Below the pieces are notes generated by a model. That model was not told the DNA's origin, did no database searches, and worked only from the letters and a program-made list of their open reading frames with translations. From Dechloromonas denitrificans (GTDB lineage: Bacteria; Pseudomonadota; Gammaproteobacteria; Burkholderiales; Rhodocyclaceae): a stretch of 64,000 nt of DNA. The stretch lies in the NCBI RefSeq assembly GCF_020510685.1, contig NZ_CP075185.1:62001-126000 (forward strand), given 5' to 3'. Positions 26,842-35,925 of this stretch are shown here, piece by piece; the first letter of the stretch is position 1; each line of letters begins with the position of its first letter. The translations under genes and the position numbers were made by a program.

Positions 26842-28893
26842 TTACTGGCTTTCGAACTCGACCAGCGCTGCGCCGTCGCTGACCTGCTCGCCGGCGGCAT
26901 AGCAGAAGGCTTTGACGGTGCCGGCGGCGGGGGCGGTGATGGTGTGTTCCATTTTCATCGCTTCGAGGATGAGCAGCGGCGTGCCTTTGTCGACCTTCTG
27001 GCCGGGTTGGGCGAGCAGGGCGACGACCTTGCCGGGCATCGGCGCGGTCAGTCCGCCGCCGTGGCTGTCGCCGGCGTCGACACGATGCAGCGGGTCATCG
27101 CGGAGAAGTGAGTACGTGCTCCCGTTCAAGAACAGGCTGCGCTTGTCGTCGGCGGCGACGACGCTGGCCATCAAGCGGCGGTCGTCGAGTTCGACGGCAA
27201 AGCGGTCGCCGTCCAGCTTCTTGCCGCGGGCCAGGGTCGTTATGCCGGCGATGGTGATTTCCCAGTGATCGCGCCGGTAGCGGACGTGCGCATCGATCAG
27301 CGCTTCGCCATCTTCCCCCAAGGGGACTTCCTGCGCCGCGAAGCAAGTCCCCTTGGGGGCGGGGGCGCGGAAGCTGATGGTGCGGGCCGACGACAGGTTC
27401 ATCCGCCAGCCGTCGCGGGCGTGCCAGGGCGACCAGGGGTCGCCGCTGGCCTTCGCCGCCTGTTTGGCGGCATGCTGTTCCCAGAGCAGTTCGCCGACCG
27501 TCGCGACGAGCAGCGCATCGCGCGGCACGGCCTGAGCGGCCGGGAAGAGGAAGTCTTTCTGCCGTTCGATCAGGCCGGTATCGAGATCGGCACCGGCGAA
27601 GGCCGGGCAGGCGACAAGGCGCGACAGGAAGTCGATGTTGGTGGTGACGCCGGCTACCTGGTAGTCGGCCAGGGCTTTCCGCATGCGGGCCAGCGCCGCA
27701 TCGCGGTGTTCGTCCCAGACAATCAGCTTGGCGATCATCGGGTCGTAGAAGGGGGTGATCTCGTCGCCTTCCTCGACGCCGGTATCGACGCGCACATTGA
27801 GGCTTTCGGCCGGCGGCGACAGGCGGATCAGGTGGCCGGTCGAGGGCAGGAAGCCCTTGTTGGCATCTTCGGCATAAATCCGTGCTTCCAGCGCGTGGCC
27901 GCGAATCTGCAGCTGTTCCTGGGCGAGCGGCAGCGGCTGGCCGGCGGCAACGCGCAATTGCCATTCGACCAGATCCTGGCCGGTGATCATTTCGGTCACC
28001 GGGTGCTCGACCTGCAGGCGGGTGTTCATTTCCATGAAATAGAACGAGCCGTCCTGATTGGCGATGAACTCGACCGTGCCGGCGCCGACATAGCCGACCG
28101 CCTGGGCCGCGGCGACGGCCGCTTCGCCCATCTGGCGGCGGCGCTCCGGCGTCATGCCGGGCGCCGGGGCTTCTTCCAGCACCTTCTGGTGGCGGCGCTG
28201 CACCGAGCAGTCGCGCTCGAACAGGTAAACGCAATTGCCCTGGCTGTCGGCAAAGACCTGGATTTCGATGTGCCGGGGGCGGGTGATGTACTTCTCGATC
28301 AGCACATGCTCGTTGCCGAAGCTGGACGCCGCTTCACGCTTGCACGAGGCGAGCGAATCGGGGAAATCGTCGCTTTTTTCGACCAGCCGCATGCCCTTGC
28401 CGCCACCGCCGGCCGCCGCTTTGATCAGGACCGGATAACCGATCTGGTCGGCTTCGCGGTGCAGCAGCTCGGGGCTCTGGTCATCGCCGTGGTAGCCCGG
28501 GGTCAGCGGCACGGCGGCCTTGCCCATCAGCTTCTTGGCTTCCGATTTCGAGCCCATGGCGCGGATCGCCGAAGCCGGCGGGCCGATGAAGGTGATGCCG
28601 CTGGCGGCGCAGGCCTCGGCAAAGTCGGCATTTTCGGAAAGAAAACCGTAGCCGGGATGGACGGCCTGGGCGCCGGTGCGCTTGGCGGCGTCGAGAATCT
28701 TGTCGGCGACCAGATAGGACTCGCGAGCCGCGGCCGGGCCGAGCAGCACCGCCTCGTCGGCCAGCCGGACATGGCGGGCGTTGGCGTCGGCTGCGGAATA
28801 GACGGCGACGGTGCGGATGCCCATGCGGCGGGCCGTCTTGATCACCCGGCAGGCGATTTCGCCACGGTTGGCAATCAGAATTTTGTTGAACAT
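26842..28893 (-). CDS. liuD: methylcrotonyl-CoA carboxylase biotin-containing subunit (LiuD)
   Basis: A 683-residue alpha subunit. The N-terminal biotin carboxylase/ATP-grasp part spans about 1-445 (MFNKILIANRGEIACRVIKTARRMG; AAGGGGKGMRLV; MEMNTRLQVEHPVTEM). A linker/BT domain follows, then the C-terminal biotinyl domain with the biotin Lys in LEAMKMEHTI near residue 645. With LiuB it carboxylates 3-methylcrotonyl-CoA to 3-methylglutaconyl-CoA. The linker carries an odd segment around residues 512-527 encoded by a perfect 15-bp inverted repeat (see 27315-27359). Confidence 0.94.
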   Translation of the reverse strand: MFNKILIANRGEIACRVIKTARRMGIRTVAVYSAADANARHVRLADEAVLLGPAAARESYLVADKILDAAKRTGAQAVHPGYGFLSENADFAEACAASGITFIGPPASAIRAMGSKSEAKKLMGKAAVPLTPGYHGDDQSPELLHREADQIGYPVLIKAAAGGGGKGMRLVEKSDDFPDSLASCKREAASSFGNEHVLIEKYITRPRHIEIQVFADSQGNCVYLFERDCSVQRRHQKVLEEAPAPGMTPERRRQMGEAAVAAAQAVGYVGAGTVEFIANQDGSFYFMEMNTRLQVEHPVTEMITGQDLVEWQLRVAAGQPLPLAQEQLQIRGHALEARIYAEDANKGFLPSTGHLIRLSPPAESLNVRVDTGVEEGDEITPFYDPMIAKLIVWDEHRDAALARMRKALADYQVAGVTTNIDFLSRLVACPAFAGADLDTGLIERQKDFLFPAAQAVPRDALLVATVGELLWEQHAAKQAAKASGDPWSPWHARDGWRMNLSSARTISFRAPAPKGTCFAAQEVPLGEDGEALIDAHVRYRRDHWEITIAGITTLARGKKLDGDRFAVELDDRRLMASVVAADDKRSLFLNGSTYSLLRDDPLHRVDAGDSHGGGLTAPMPGKVVALLAQPGQKVDKGTPLLILEAMKMEHTITAPAAGTVKAFCYAAGEQVSDGAALVEFESQ
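27315..27359. repeat. 15-bp perfect inverted repeat inside liuD
   Basis: CCCCCAAGGGGACTT (27315-27329) and AAGTCCCCTTGGGGG (27345-27359) are exact reverse complements separated by 15 nt. The dyad lies within the coding sequence, encoding about PKGTCFAAQEVPLG between the carboxylase and biotinyl domains. It has the form of a small palindromic (REP-like) element inserted in frame. Confidence 0.75.
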
Positions 28894-28896
28894 GGT

Positions 28897-29682
28897 CTAT
28901 TCCCCAATCCAGGCGGGCGGGCGTTTGTCGAGGAAGGCGGCGATCCCGTCGCGGGCTTCCGGCGTCGCCCGCAGGTGAGCGATGCGGTGGGCGGTGTCTT
29001 CGACCAGCGTGTGGTTGATCGGCTGGTTATCGACGGCGCGGATCAGGTCCTTGGCCGCGGCCTGGGCGAGCGGCCCGCCGAGAATCAGGGCGGCGACGAT
29101 TTCCTGCACCTTGGCGTCGAGTTGCTCCGGTTCGACCATTTCGTGGACCAGTCCGAGCTCGCGGGCGCGGGCGGCGTTGATCCGTTCGGCCGACTGGAAG
29201 TAGCGGTAGGCCTGGCGGGCACCGATGGCGCGCACAACATAAGGGCTGATGGCCGACGGGATGATGCCGAACTTGACTTCCGAGGTGGCGAAGAAGGCCT
29301 TGCTCGACGCGACGGCGATATCGCAGGCGGCGGTCAGGCCAGTGCCGCCACCCAGGGCGGCGCCCTGGACGCGGGCGATGGTCGGCTTCTTCATCTCGGC
29401 CAGCGTGCGCAGCATGCCGGCCAGGCCGCGTGCGTCGTTGAGGTTGTCGTCGAGGCCGTTGTTGGCGGCGCGCTTCATCCAATTAAGGTCGGCGCCGGCC
29501 GAGAAGCTCTTGCCGCGACCGGCGAGCACGACGACGCGGACGTCGGGGTCAGCGTCGAGGGCGATGCAGGCGGCGGTCAGTTCGGCGATCAGCGTTTCGT
29601 CAAAGGCGTTGTGCATGTCCGGACGGTTCATCCAGATCGTTGCGACCTTGCCCGAGAGTTCGATTTCCAGTGTGGTAAACAT
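28897..29682 (-). CDS. liuC: 3-methylglutaconyl-CoA hydratase (LiuC), enoyl-CoA hydratase family
   Basis: A 261-residue crotonase-fold protein: NRPDMHNAFDETL, the oxyanion-hole segment AGRGKSFSAGADLNWMK, and GAALGGGTGLTAACDIAVA. The DLNWMK variant is typical of LiuC/AUH-type hydratases. It hydrates 3-methylglutaconyl-CoA to HMG-CoA. Specificity is inferred from its place between liuB and liuD (9 nt and 3 nt gaps), which is the standard liuBCD order. Confidence 0.9.
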   Translation of the reverse strand: MFTTLEIELSGKVATIWMNRPDMHNAFDETLIAELTAACIALDADPDVRVVVLAGRGKSFSAGADLNWMKRAANNGLDDNLNDARGLAGMLRTLAEMKKPTIARVQGAALGGGTGLTAACDIAVASSKAFFATSEVKFGIIPSAISPYVVRAIGARQAYRYFQSAERINAARARELGLVHEMVEPEQLDAKVQEIVAALILGGPLAQAAAKDLIRAVDNQPINHTLVEDTAHRIAHLRATPEARDGIAAFLDKRPPAWIGE

Positions 29683-29691
29683 GTCTATTCC

Positions 29692-31299
29692 TTACATTCG
29701 GAAGATGCCGAACTTGGTTTCTTCGGCCGGGGCGTTCATTGCGGCGGACAGGCCGAGACCGAGCACGCGGCGGGTATCGGCCGGGTCGATGATGCCGTCG
29801 TCCCACAGGCGGGCGCTGGCGTAGTAGGGGTGGCCCTGGGTTTCGTACTGCTCGCGGATCGGCGCCTTGAAGGCGGTTTCCTCCTCTGCGCTCCAGGTCT
29901 TGCCGGCCGCCTCGATGCCGTCGCGCTTGACGGTGGCCAGCACGCCGGCCGCCTGGTCGCCGCCCATCACCGAAATTCGGGCATTCGGCCACATCCACAG
30001 GAAGCGCGGCGAGTAGGCCCGGCCGCACATGCCGTAATTGCCGGCGCCGAACGAGCCGCCGATGACCACGGTGAATTTTGGCACCTTGGCGGTCGCCACT
30101 GCGGTGACCATCTTGGCGCCGTCGCGGGCGATGCCGCCGTTTTCATACTTGCGGCCGACCATGAAGCCGGTGATGTTCTGCAGGAAAACCAGCGGAATGC
30201 CGCGCTGGGCGCACAGTTCGATGAAATGGGCGCCTTTCAGGGCCGATTCGCTGAACAGGATGCCGTTGTTGGCGACGATACCGACCGGGTAGCCGTAAAT
30301 CCGGGCAAAGCCGCAGACCAGTGTGGTGCCGTAGCGCGCCTTGAATTCGTCGAAATCCGAGTCATCCACGACGCGGGCGATGATTTCACGGACATCGAAG
30401 GGTTTCTTGCTGTCGGTCGGAATGACGCCGTACAGCTCCTGGGTCGGGTAGCGCGGCTCGCTGGGGGCGGTCAAGGTGACCGGCGGCGCCTTCTGCCAGT
30501 TCAGATCCTTGACGATGCGTCGGGCAATGGCCAGCGCATGCGCGTCGTTCTCGGCCAGATGATCGACGACGCCGGAAACGCGGGTATGCACGTCGGCCCC
30601 GCCGAGGTCTTCGGCGGTCACCACCTCGCCGGTCGCCGCCTTGACCAGCGGCGGGCCGCCCAGGAAGATCGTGCCCTGGTTCTTGACGATGATCGACTCG
30701 TCGCACATTGCTGGCACGTAGGCGCCGCCGGCCGTGCATGAGCCCATCACGGCGGCGATCTGCGGAATGCCCTGGGCCGACAGGTTGGCCTGGTTGAAGA
30801 AAATGCGACCGAAGTGTTCCTTGTCCGGAAAGACCTCGTCCTGCATCGGCAAAAAGGCGCCGCCGGAATCGACTAGATAGACGCAGGGCAGCCGGTTTTC
30901 CAGGGCGATTTCCTGGGCCCGCAGGTGTTTCTTGACGGTCAGCGGGTAGTAGGTGCCGCCCTTCACCGTGGCGTCGTTGGCGACGATCATGCATTCGACG
31001 CCATGCACCCGGCCGATGCCGGCAATCACCGAAGCGGCCGGCACATCGCCGCCGTACATGCCATAGGCGGCGAACTGGCCGATTTCAAGGAATGGCGTGC
31101 CGGGATCGAGCAGGCCGCTGACCCGTTCGCGCGGCAACAGCTTGCCCCGCGCCAGGTGTTTCTGGCGGGCGGCTTCCGGGCCGCCGAGCGCGATCTTTTC
31201 GACTTTTTCGTGCAAGTCGGCAACCACGCTATCCATCGCTGCCGCATTGGCCTGAAAGTCGGCCGAGCGCGGGTTGAGTTGGGTTTTTAGTACAGTCAT
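29692..31299 (-). CDS. liuB: methylcrotonyl-CoA carboxylase carboxyltransferase subunit (LiuB)
   Basis: A 535-residue beta subunit of the acyl-CoA carboxyltransferase type. Acyl-CoA/biotin-site motifs include [39 protein letters not shown] and [20 protein letters not shown] followed by [10 protein letters not shown], all typical of the MCC beta subunit rather than the PCC beta subunit. It transfers the carboxyl group from biotin on LiuD. It is followed closely by liuC. A 75-nt spacer with an imperfect inverted repeat separates it from the LOG-family gene upstream. Confidence 0.94.
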   Translation of the reverse strand: MTVLKTQLNPRSADFQANAAAMDSVVADLHEKVEKIALGGPEAARQKHLARGKLLPRERVSGLLDPGTPFLEIGQFAAYGMYGGDVPAASVIAGIGRVHGVECMIVANDATVKGGTYYPLTVKKHLRAQEIALENRLPCVYLVDSGGAFLPMQDEVFPDKEHFGRIFFNQANLSAQGIPQIAAVMGSCTAGGAYVPAMCDESIIVKNQGTIFLGGPPLVKAATGEVVTAEDLGGADVHTRVSGVVDHLAENDAHALAIARRIVKDLNWQKAPPVTLTAPSEPRYPTQELYGVIPTDSKKPFDVREIIARVVDDSDFDEFKARYGTTLVCGFARIYGYPVGIVANNGILFSESALKGAHFIELCAQRGIPLVFLQNITGFMVGRKYENGGIARDGAKMVTAVATAKVPKFTVVIGGSFGAGNYGMCGRAYSPRFLWMWPNARISVMGGDQAAGVLATVKRDGIEAAGKTWSAEEETAFKAPIREQYETQGHPYYASARLWDDGIIDPADTRRVLGLGLSAAMNAPAEETKFGIFRM

Positions 31300-31374
31300 G
31301 TCTCCTCTTTTCTAGTAGTTGGCCGTTAGTCTTTAGTTATTAGCCAAACCGCGCTTTTGCTAATGACCAACAAC

Positions 31375-31974
31375 TCATAACTCATAACTGCTTTTCAGCC
31401 ACTTGCTGACCGGCTCTGGCCGGTAGCTCGCCATCTGGTCGAGCAGGCGCCCGATGTCGGTGTCGGCCAGTGCCATCGCCCGGTTCTGCTCGCGCAGGAA
31501 ACCTTCGCCGACGGCATGGTCGAACAGTGCGAGCAGCGGGTCGTAAAAGCCATTGACGTTGAGCAGGCCCATCGGTTTCACGTGGAACCCGAGCTGGCCC
31601 CAGGTCAGGATTTCGCAGAATTCCTCGAATGTCCCGAAACCGCCGGGCAGGGCGATGAAGCCGTCGGCCAGTTCGGCCATCCGCGCCTTGCGGGTATGCA
31701 TCGAATCGACTACTTCGAGGCGGGTCAGCGCCCGGTGCTCGACATGGCGACCGGCCACTTCCTTGCCCATCAGCGCTTCCGGAATGACGCCGATGGCCGC
31801 GCCGCCGGCCGCCAGGCAGGCATCGGCGACGGCACCCATGAGGCCGACATTGCCGCCGCCATAGACCAGTTCGATGCCGCGCGCCGCGAGCAGCCGGCCG
31901 AGCTTTTCAGCCTCGCTACGGTATAGCGGGTTGTGGCCGGGGTTGGAGCCGCAGAAGACGCAGATTCGTTGCAT
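31375..31974 (-). CDS. LOG-family (TIGR00730) Rossmann-fold protein
   Basis: A 199-residue protein; start ATG 31974 (MQRICVFCGSNPGHNP). The signature pair SMHTRKARM and PGGFGTFEEFCE defines the LOG family. LOG family members include cytokinin riboside 5'-monophosphate phosphoribohydrolases, and related bacterial proteins cleave nucleoside monophosphates such as AMP. The last codons and the stop lie in a tandem CTCATAA repeat (31373-31388). Its role inside a leucine-degradation cluster is unclear. Confidence 0.85.
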   Translation of the reverse strand: MQRICVFCGSNPGHNPLYRSEAEKLGRLLAARGIELVYGGGNVGLMGAVADACLAAGGAAIGVIPEALMGKEVAGRHVEHRALTRLEVVDSMHTRKARMAELADGFIALPGGFGTFEEFCEILTWGQLGFHVKPMGLLNVNGFYDPLLALFDHAVGEGFLREQNRAMALADTDIGRLLDQMASYRPEPVSKWLKSSYEL

Positions 31975-31981
31975 GTCGGTC

Positions 31982-32599
31982 TCAGAAGCCACCGCTGGCC
32001 AGCCATTGCTCGATCTGCGGCAGGCGGTCGGCGCCAAAGAAAGCTTCGCCGTCGATGATCACGTGCGGCGAGCCGAAGACGCCGATGGCCAATGCCTTGT
32101 CGCATTCATCCTTGAGGCGGGCCTTGATTTCCGGGCTTTGCAGCGCAGAACCCAGTTCGCCACGGTCGATGCCCAGACCGGCAGCGATGTCGAGCACGGT
32201 GTCGGGCGAGGAAATGTCGCGGTCGTCGACGAAGAAGGCGCGGTAGACGGCATGGGCAAATTGCCGGGCCAGTCCGCAGTCCTGGCCGTGCAGCCAGTAA
32301 TAGGCGCGGGCGGCATTCTGCGTCGGCAGCGGGAAGCGGCTCGGCGGGTTGTAGGGGATTTCCATGAAGCGGGCGGAGCGGTGGAAATCCCGCTCAATGT
32401 ATTTGCCCTTGCTGCTCACCCCATCGGCCGGCGGCCGCGAGCCGACGGCCTGGAAAATGACGCCGAGCAGGACCGGGTGCCATCTGACCTTGCGGCCATG
32501 CCGGGCGGCGAGGGCATCGATCTTCTCGCTCATCAGGTAGCCGTAGGGGCTGGAAAAATCGAAGTAGAACTCGATGGGCGCGGTGCCGGAATCAGGCAT
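31982..32599 (-). CDS. 2-hydroxychromene-2-carboxylate isomerase-like (DsbA-fold) protein
   Basis: A 205-residue thioredoxin-fold protein of the HCCA isomerase/kappa GST type. It opens IEFYFDFSSPYGYLMSEKID, where the Ser of SSPYGY replaces the Cys of DsbA and binds glutathione in relatives, and closes with GVFGSPHVIIDGEAFFGADRLPQIEQWL. Start ATG 32599 has GAGGAG upstream. True HCCA isomerases act in naphthalene degradation; here the setting is branched-chain amino acid or acyl-CoA catabolism, so a different isomerase or detoxifying role is likely. Confidence 0.82.
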   Translation of the reverse strand: MPDSGTAPIEFYFDFSSPYGYLMSEKIDALAARHGRKVRWHPVLLGVIFQAVGSRPPADGVSSKGKYIERDFHRSARFMEIPYNPPSRFPLPTQNAARAYYWLHGQDCGLARQFAHAVYRAFFVDDRDISSPDTVLDIAAGLGIDRGELGSALQSPEIKARLKDECDKALAIGVFGSPHVIIDGEAFFGADRLPQIEQWLASGGF

Positions 32600-32668
32600 G
32601 GTTTGTCTCCTCGTTGGGGCGGTCGCGGGCATTTTTTGTTTTTTGCCCGTCGACCGCGGTAGTGCGGT

Positions 32669-33805
32669 TTATTCGGCGGCGATGCTGCGCCCGATGACCA
32701 GTCGCTGGATGTCGTTCGCCCCTTCGTAGATCTGGCAGATGCGCACGTCGCGGTAGATCCGCTCGACCGGGAAATCGCTGGTGTAACCGACGCCGCCGTG
32801 GATCTGGATGGCGTCCGAAGCAATCTTCTCGGCGGCTTCGGAGGCGAACATCTTGGCCATCGAGGCTTCCTTCAGGCAGGGCTTGCCGGCATCCTTCAAC
32901 TGGGCGGCGCGCCAGACCATCAGGCGGGCGGCGTCGAGCAGGGTGTTCATGTCGGCCAGTTTGAAGTTGACCGCCTGGTGGTCGATGATCGGCACGCCGA
33001 AGGTGACGCGTTCCTTGGCGTAGCGGATGGCGGCTTCGAAAGCGGCGCGGGCCATGCCGATGCTCTGGGCGGCGATGCCGATGCGGCCGGCTTCGAGGTT
33101 GGAGAGGGCGATCTTGTAGCCTTCGCCTTCCTTGCCGAGCAGGGCCGAGGCCGGCACACGGCAGTTTTCCAGGATGATCTGCACGGTATCGGAGGCGTGC
33201 TGGCCCATCTTGTCTTCGGTACGGCCGACGATGAAGCCCGGCGTCGCGGTCGGGATCAGGAAGCAGGAAATGCCCTTCTTGCCCGCCGCCTTGTCGGTGA
33301 CGGCAAAGACGATGGCCATGTGGGCATGCTTGCCGGTGGTGATGAATTGCTTGACGCCGTTCAGCACGAAATGGTCGCCGTCACGGTCGGCCTTGGTGGT
33401 GATGGCGGCGGCGTCGGAACCGGTGTGCGGTTCGGTCAGGCAGAAGCAACCGAGTTTCGCGCCGCGGGCGAGCGGCTTCAGCCATTCTTCCTTCTGCGCG
33501 TCGGTGCCGTATTTCATCGTGATGCCGCAGGCCAGCGAGTTCTGTACCGAGACGATGGTCGACGTGGCGCCGTCGCCGGCAGCGATTTCTTCCAGGGTCA
33601 GGACCAGCGACATGTAGTCCATGCCGGCACCGTCCCATTCCTCGGGCACGACCATGCCCATGGCGCCGAGTTCGCCGAGTTCCTTCAGCGCTTCGGCCGG
33701 GAAGGTGTGGTTCTTGTCCCAGTCGGCGGCGAAGGGGGCGAGGCGCTCCTGCGCGAAACTGCGCATCGAGTCGCGGATCATTTCCTGTTCTTGCGTGAGA
33801 ATCAT
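32669..33805 (-). CDS. acyl-CoA dehydrogenase (short/branched-chain type)
   Basis: A 378-residue FAD enzyme. It shows CFCLTEPHTGSDAAAITTKA (FAD/substrate loop), the mid-domain, and the C-terminal IYEGANDIQRLVIGR, which carries the catalytic Glu in the SCAD/MCAD position, unlike the isovaleryl enzyme at 37129. It dehydrogenates short or branched acyl-CoAs, with electrons passing to ETF. Its start overlaps the DMT transporter end by 4 nt. It probably extends the cluster to other acyl-CoAs (for example 2-methylbutyryl- or butyryl-CoA). Confidence 0.9.
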   Translation of the reverse strand: MILTQEQEMIRDSMRSFAQERLAPFAADWDKNHTFPAEALKELGELGAMGMVVPEEWDGAGMDYMSLVLTLEEIAAGDGATSTIVSVQNSLACGITMKYGTDAQKEEWLKPLARGAKLGCFCLTEPHTGSDAAAITTKADRDGDHFVLNGVKQFITTGKHAHMAIVFAVTDKAAGKKGISCFLIPTATPGFIVGRTEDKMGQHASDTVQIILENCRVPASALLGKEGEGYKIALSNLEAGRIGIAAQSIGMARAAFEAAIRYAKERVTFGVPIIDHQAVNFKLADMNTLLDAARLMVWRAAQLKDAGKPCLKEASMAKMFASEAAEKIASDAIQIHGGVGYTSDFPVERIYRDVRICQIYEGANDIQRLVIGRSIAAE

Positions 33806-34704
33806 GCTGTTTCCTTGCTGTAGCTTGTTAGCCAGACCCCGGCGATGACCAGCAGGCCACCGGCCAGCACGGCCAGGCCGAGGTGTTCATTGAGTAGTAC
33901 CGCCGCTTGCAACACGGCAAAGACCGGTACCAGATTGACGAAGATCGAAGCCCGCGCCGCCCCCAGCTGTTTGACGCCATCGGCGAACCAGGTGAAGGCG
34001 AGGGCGGTGCCGCCGATGGCGAGAAAAAGGACGCTGGTCCATACCCGCCACGACCACTCGGCCAATTCGTTGCCGCCCTGCAGCAGCGCCGTGACGCCGA
34101 GCAGCAGCGCCCCGAGCAGGCTGGCCCACAAGGTCGCGGCGAGCGGCGACAAGGTTTTTGTCGCACGGCGACCGATGAAGGTGTAGGCCGTCCAGCACAG
34201 CGCGCAGCCGAGAATCAGCCACTCGCCGGTGCCGACCGCGCCCTGCAGCAGGGCCAGCGGATCGCCGTTACCGACCACGGTCAGGCAGCCGGCCATGGCG
34301 ACGATGACACCGGCCAGCTTGCGCGGCGTCATCCTTTCCTGGCCGAGAAACCAGGCGGCCAGTGCGACAAGGACCGGGTTGAGGGCGACGACCAGCGCGC
34401 CGCGTCCGGCGGTGATGTATTTCAGGCCGTAGAAGAAGCACAGGGCGTAGATGAAAATCCCCGTGACGGCCAGGCCGGTGACGATGCCCCATTCGCTGCC
34501 GGTCTGTGGCCGCGGGATGCGGCCTTCGCTGGCCAGCGCAACGCCGGCCAGGACCAGCCCAGCGAGCAGGAAGCGGAAAGCCGGCACGGCCAGCGGCGCA
34601 GTCAGTTCCTGCGCCACGACCCGCCCGGCAATCCAGGTTCCACCCCACATGAACATGGTCGCGATCAGCTTGAAATAGGTAATCGACCCGGCCCGCTGCG
34701 GCAC
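33802..34704 (-). CDS. DMT-superfamily permease (EamA family)
   Basis: A 300-residue inner-membrane protein with ten hydrophobic helices in two EamA repeats (about 10-145 and 160-295; repeat ends GRGALVVALNPVLVALAAWFLGQE and GAARASIFVNLVPVFAVLQAAVLLNEHL). The substrate is unknown; family members export amino acids or metabolites. It is wedged between thiolase (1 nt away) and acyl-CoA dehydrogenase (4-nt overlap), so it belongs to the same transcript. Confidence 0.85.
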   Translation of the reverse strand: MPQRAGSITYFKLIATMFMWGGTWIAGRVVAQELTAPLAVPAFRFLLAGLVLAGVALASEGRIPRPQTGSEWGIVTGLAVTGIFIYALCFFYGLKYITAGRGALVVALNPVLVALAAWFLGQERMTPRKLAGVIVAMAGCLTVVGNGDPLALLQGAVGTGEWLILGCALCWTAYTFIGRRATKTLSPLAATLWASLLGALLLGVTALLQGGNELAEWSWRVWTSVLFLAIGGTALAFTWFADGVKQLGAARASIFVNLVPVFAVLQAAVLLNEHLGLAVLAGGLLVIAGVWLTSYSKETA

Positions 34705-35895
34705 TTACAGCAGTTCCACCGCCAGCGCCGTCGCTTCGCCGCCGCCGATGCACAGCGAGGCAACGCCGCGCTTCAGGCCGTACTTCTTCAGCGCGCCGAG
34801 CAGCGTGACGACGATGCGGGCGCCGGAGGCGCCGATCGGGTGGCCGAGCGCACAGGCGCCGCCGTGGATGTTGACCTTGGCCGGATCGAGCTTGAGGTCG
34901 TGCAGCGCGGCCATGGTGACGACGGCGAAGGCTTCGTTGATTTCATACAGATCGACGCTTTCGGCCGTCCATCCGGTCTTGGCGAACAGCTTCTGCATGG
35001 CGCCGACCGGGGCGCTCGGGAACAGCGCCGGCACGCCGGCATTGGTGGTGTGACCGACGATGCGGGCGAGCGGCTGCAGTCCGAGCTTGGCGGCTTGCGA
35101 GGCGCGCATCAGGACCAGGGCGGCGGCGCCGTCGGAAATCGACGAGGAGTTGGCGGCGGTGACCGTGCCATCCTTCCGGAAAGCCGGCTTCAACGTTGGA
35201 ATTTTTTCGACATTGACGGCAAACGGGCCTTCATCCTTGTCGACGACGACATCGCCCTTGCGACCGGCGACGGTGACCGGGGCAATTTCCCAGGCGAAGG
35301 AACCGTTGTTGCTGGCTTCGATCGCGCGAGTCGTCGAACGGACGGCGAACTCGTCCTGTGCTTCACGGGTGAAACCGTAAGTGGTCGCACACTCTTCGGC
35401 AAAAGTGCCCATCAGGCGGCCGCGCGTTTCCTTGCCGTAGGAGTCTTCCAGACCGTCGAGGAACATGTGGTCCATCAACTGGCCGTGACCGAGACGATAG
35501 CCGCCGCGCGCCTTGGGCAGCAGGTAGGGGGCGTTGGTCATCGACTCCATGCCGCCGACTACGGCGACGTTGTACGAACCGGCGAGGATGCCGTCGTGGC
35601 CGAGCATGGTGGCTTTCATCGCCGAGCCGCAGACCTTGTGGATGGTGGCGCAGCCGGCGGTGATCGGCAGGCCGGCCTGCAGCGCCGCCTGGCGGGCCGG
35701 GGCCTGGCCCTGGCCGGCTTGCAGCACGCAGCCCATCAGCACTTCTTCGACCAGGTTGGCGTCGAGGCCGGCGCGCTCGACCGCCGCCTTGATGGCGACG
35801 GCGCCGAGGTTGGCGGCGGTCAGGCTGGCAAAGCCGCCCTGGAAGGCGCCCATCGCGGTACGGGCGGCGGAAACGATAACGATCGGATCATTCAT
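34705..35895 (-). CDS. acetyl-CoA C-acetyltransferase (thiolase)
   Basis: A 396-residue thiolase. The acyl-carrier Cys is in [15 protein letters not shown] near residue 88, the His motif is [19 protein letters not shown], and the proton-shuttling Cys is in [12 protein letters not shown]. It condenses or cleaves acetoacetyl-CoA, linking the acetoacetate from LiuE to acetyl-CoA and PHB metabolism. It lies 30 nt after the GNAT-carbonic anhydrase gene and 1 nt before the DMT permease gene. Confidence 0.92.
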   Translation of the reverse strand: MNDPIVIVSAARTAMGAFQGGFASLTAANLGAVAIKAAVERAGLDANLVEEVLMGCVLQAGQGQAPARQAALQAGLPITAGCATIHKVCGSAMKATMLGHDGILAGSYNVAVVGGMESMTNAPYLLPKARGGYRLGHGQLMDHMFLDGLEDSYGKETRGRLMGTFAEECATTYGFTREAQDEFAVRSTTRAIEASNNGSFAWEIAPVTVAGRKGDVVVDKDEGPFAVNVEKIPTLKPAFRKDGTVTAANSSSISDGAAALVLMRASQAAKLGLQPLARIVGHTTNAGVPALFPSAPVGAMQKLFAKTGWTAESVDLYEINEAFAVVTMAALHDLKLDPAKVNIHGGACALGHPIGASGARIVVTLLGALKKYGLKRGVASLCIGGGEATALAVELL

Positions 35896-35925
35896 GCTGT
35901 TTTCTCCTGCGTGCTTGTTATGAAA

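Noticed and set aside
27265..30741. 1158-codon plus-strand open frame antisense to liuB/liuC/liuD
   Set aside because: Mirror of GC-rich coding genes on the minus strand; the encoded protein is low-complexity Gly/Ala/Asp/His/Arg with no domain, while all three minus-strand genes are strongly conserved enzymes.
32628..32664. GC-stem with A/T-rich loop between the acyl-CoA dehydrogenase and isomerase genes as a terminator
   Set aside because: Arms GGTCGCGGGC/GCCCGTCGACC pair with a bulge, but there is no T-tract on the minus strand after the stem, so it would not act as an intrinsic terminator.
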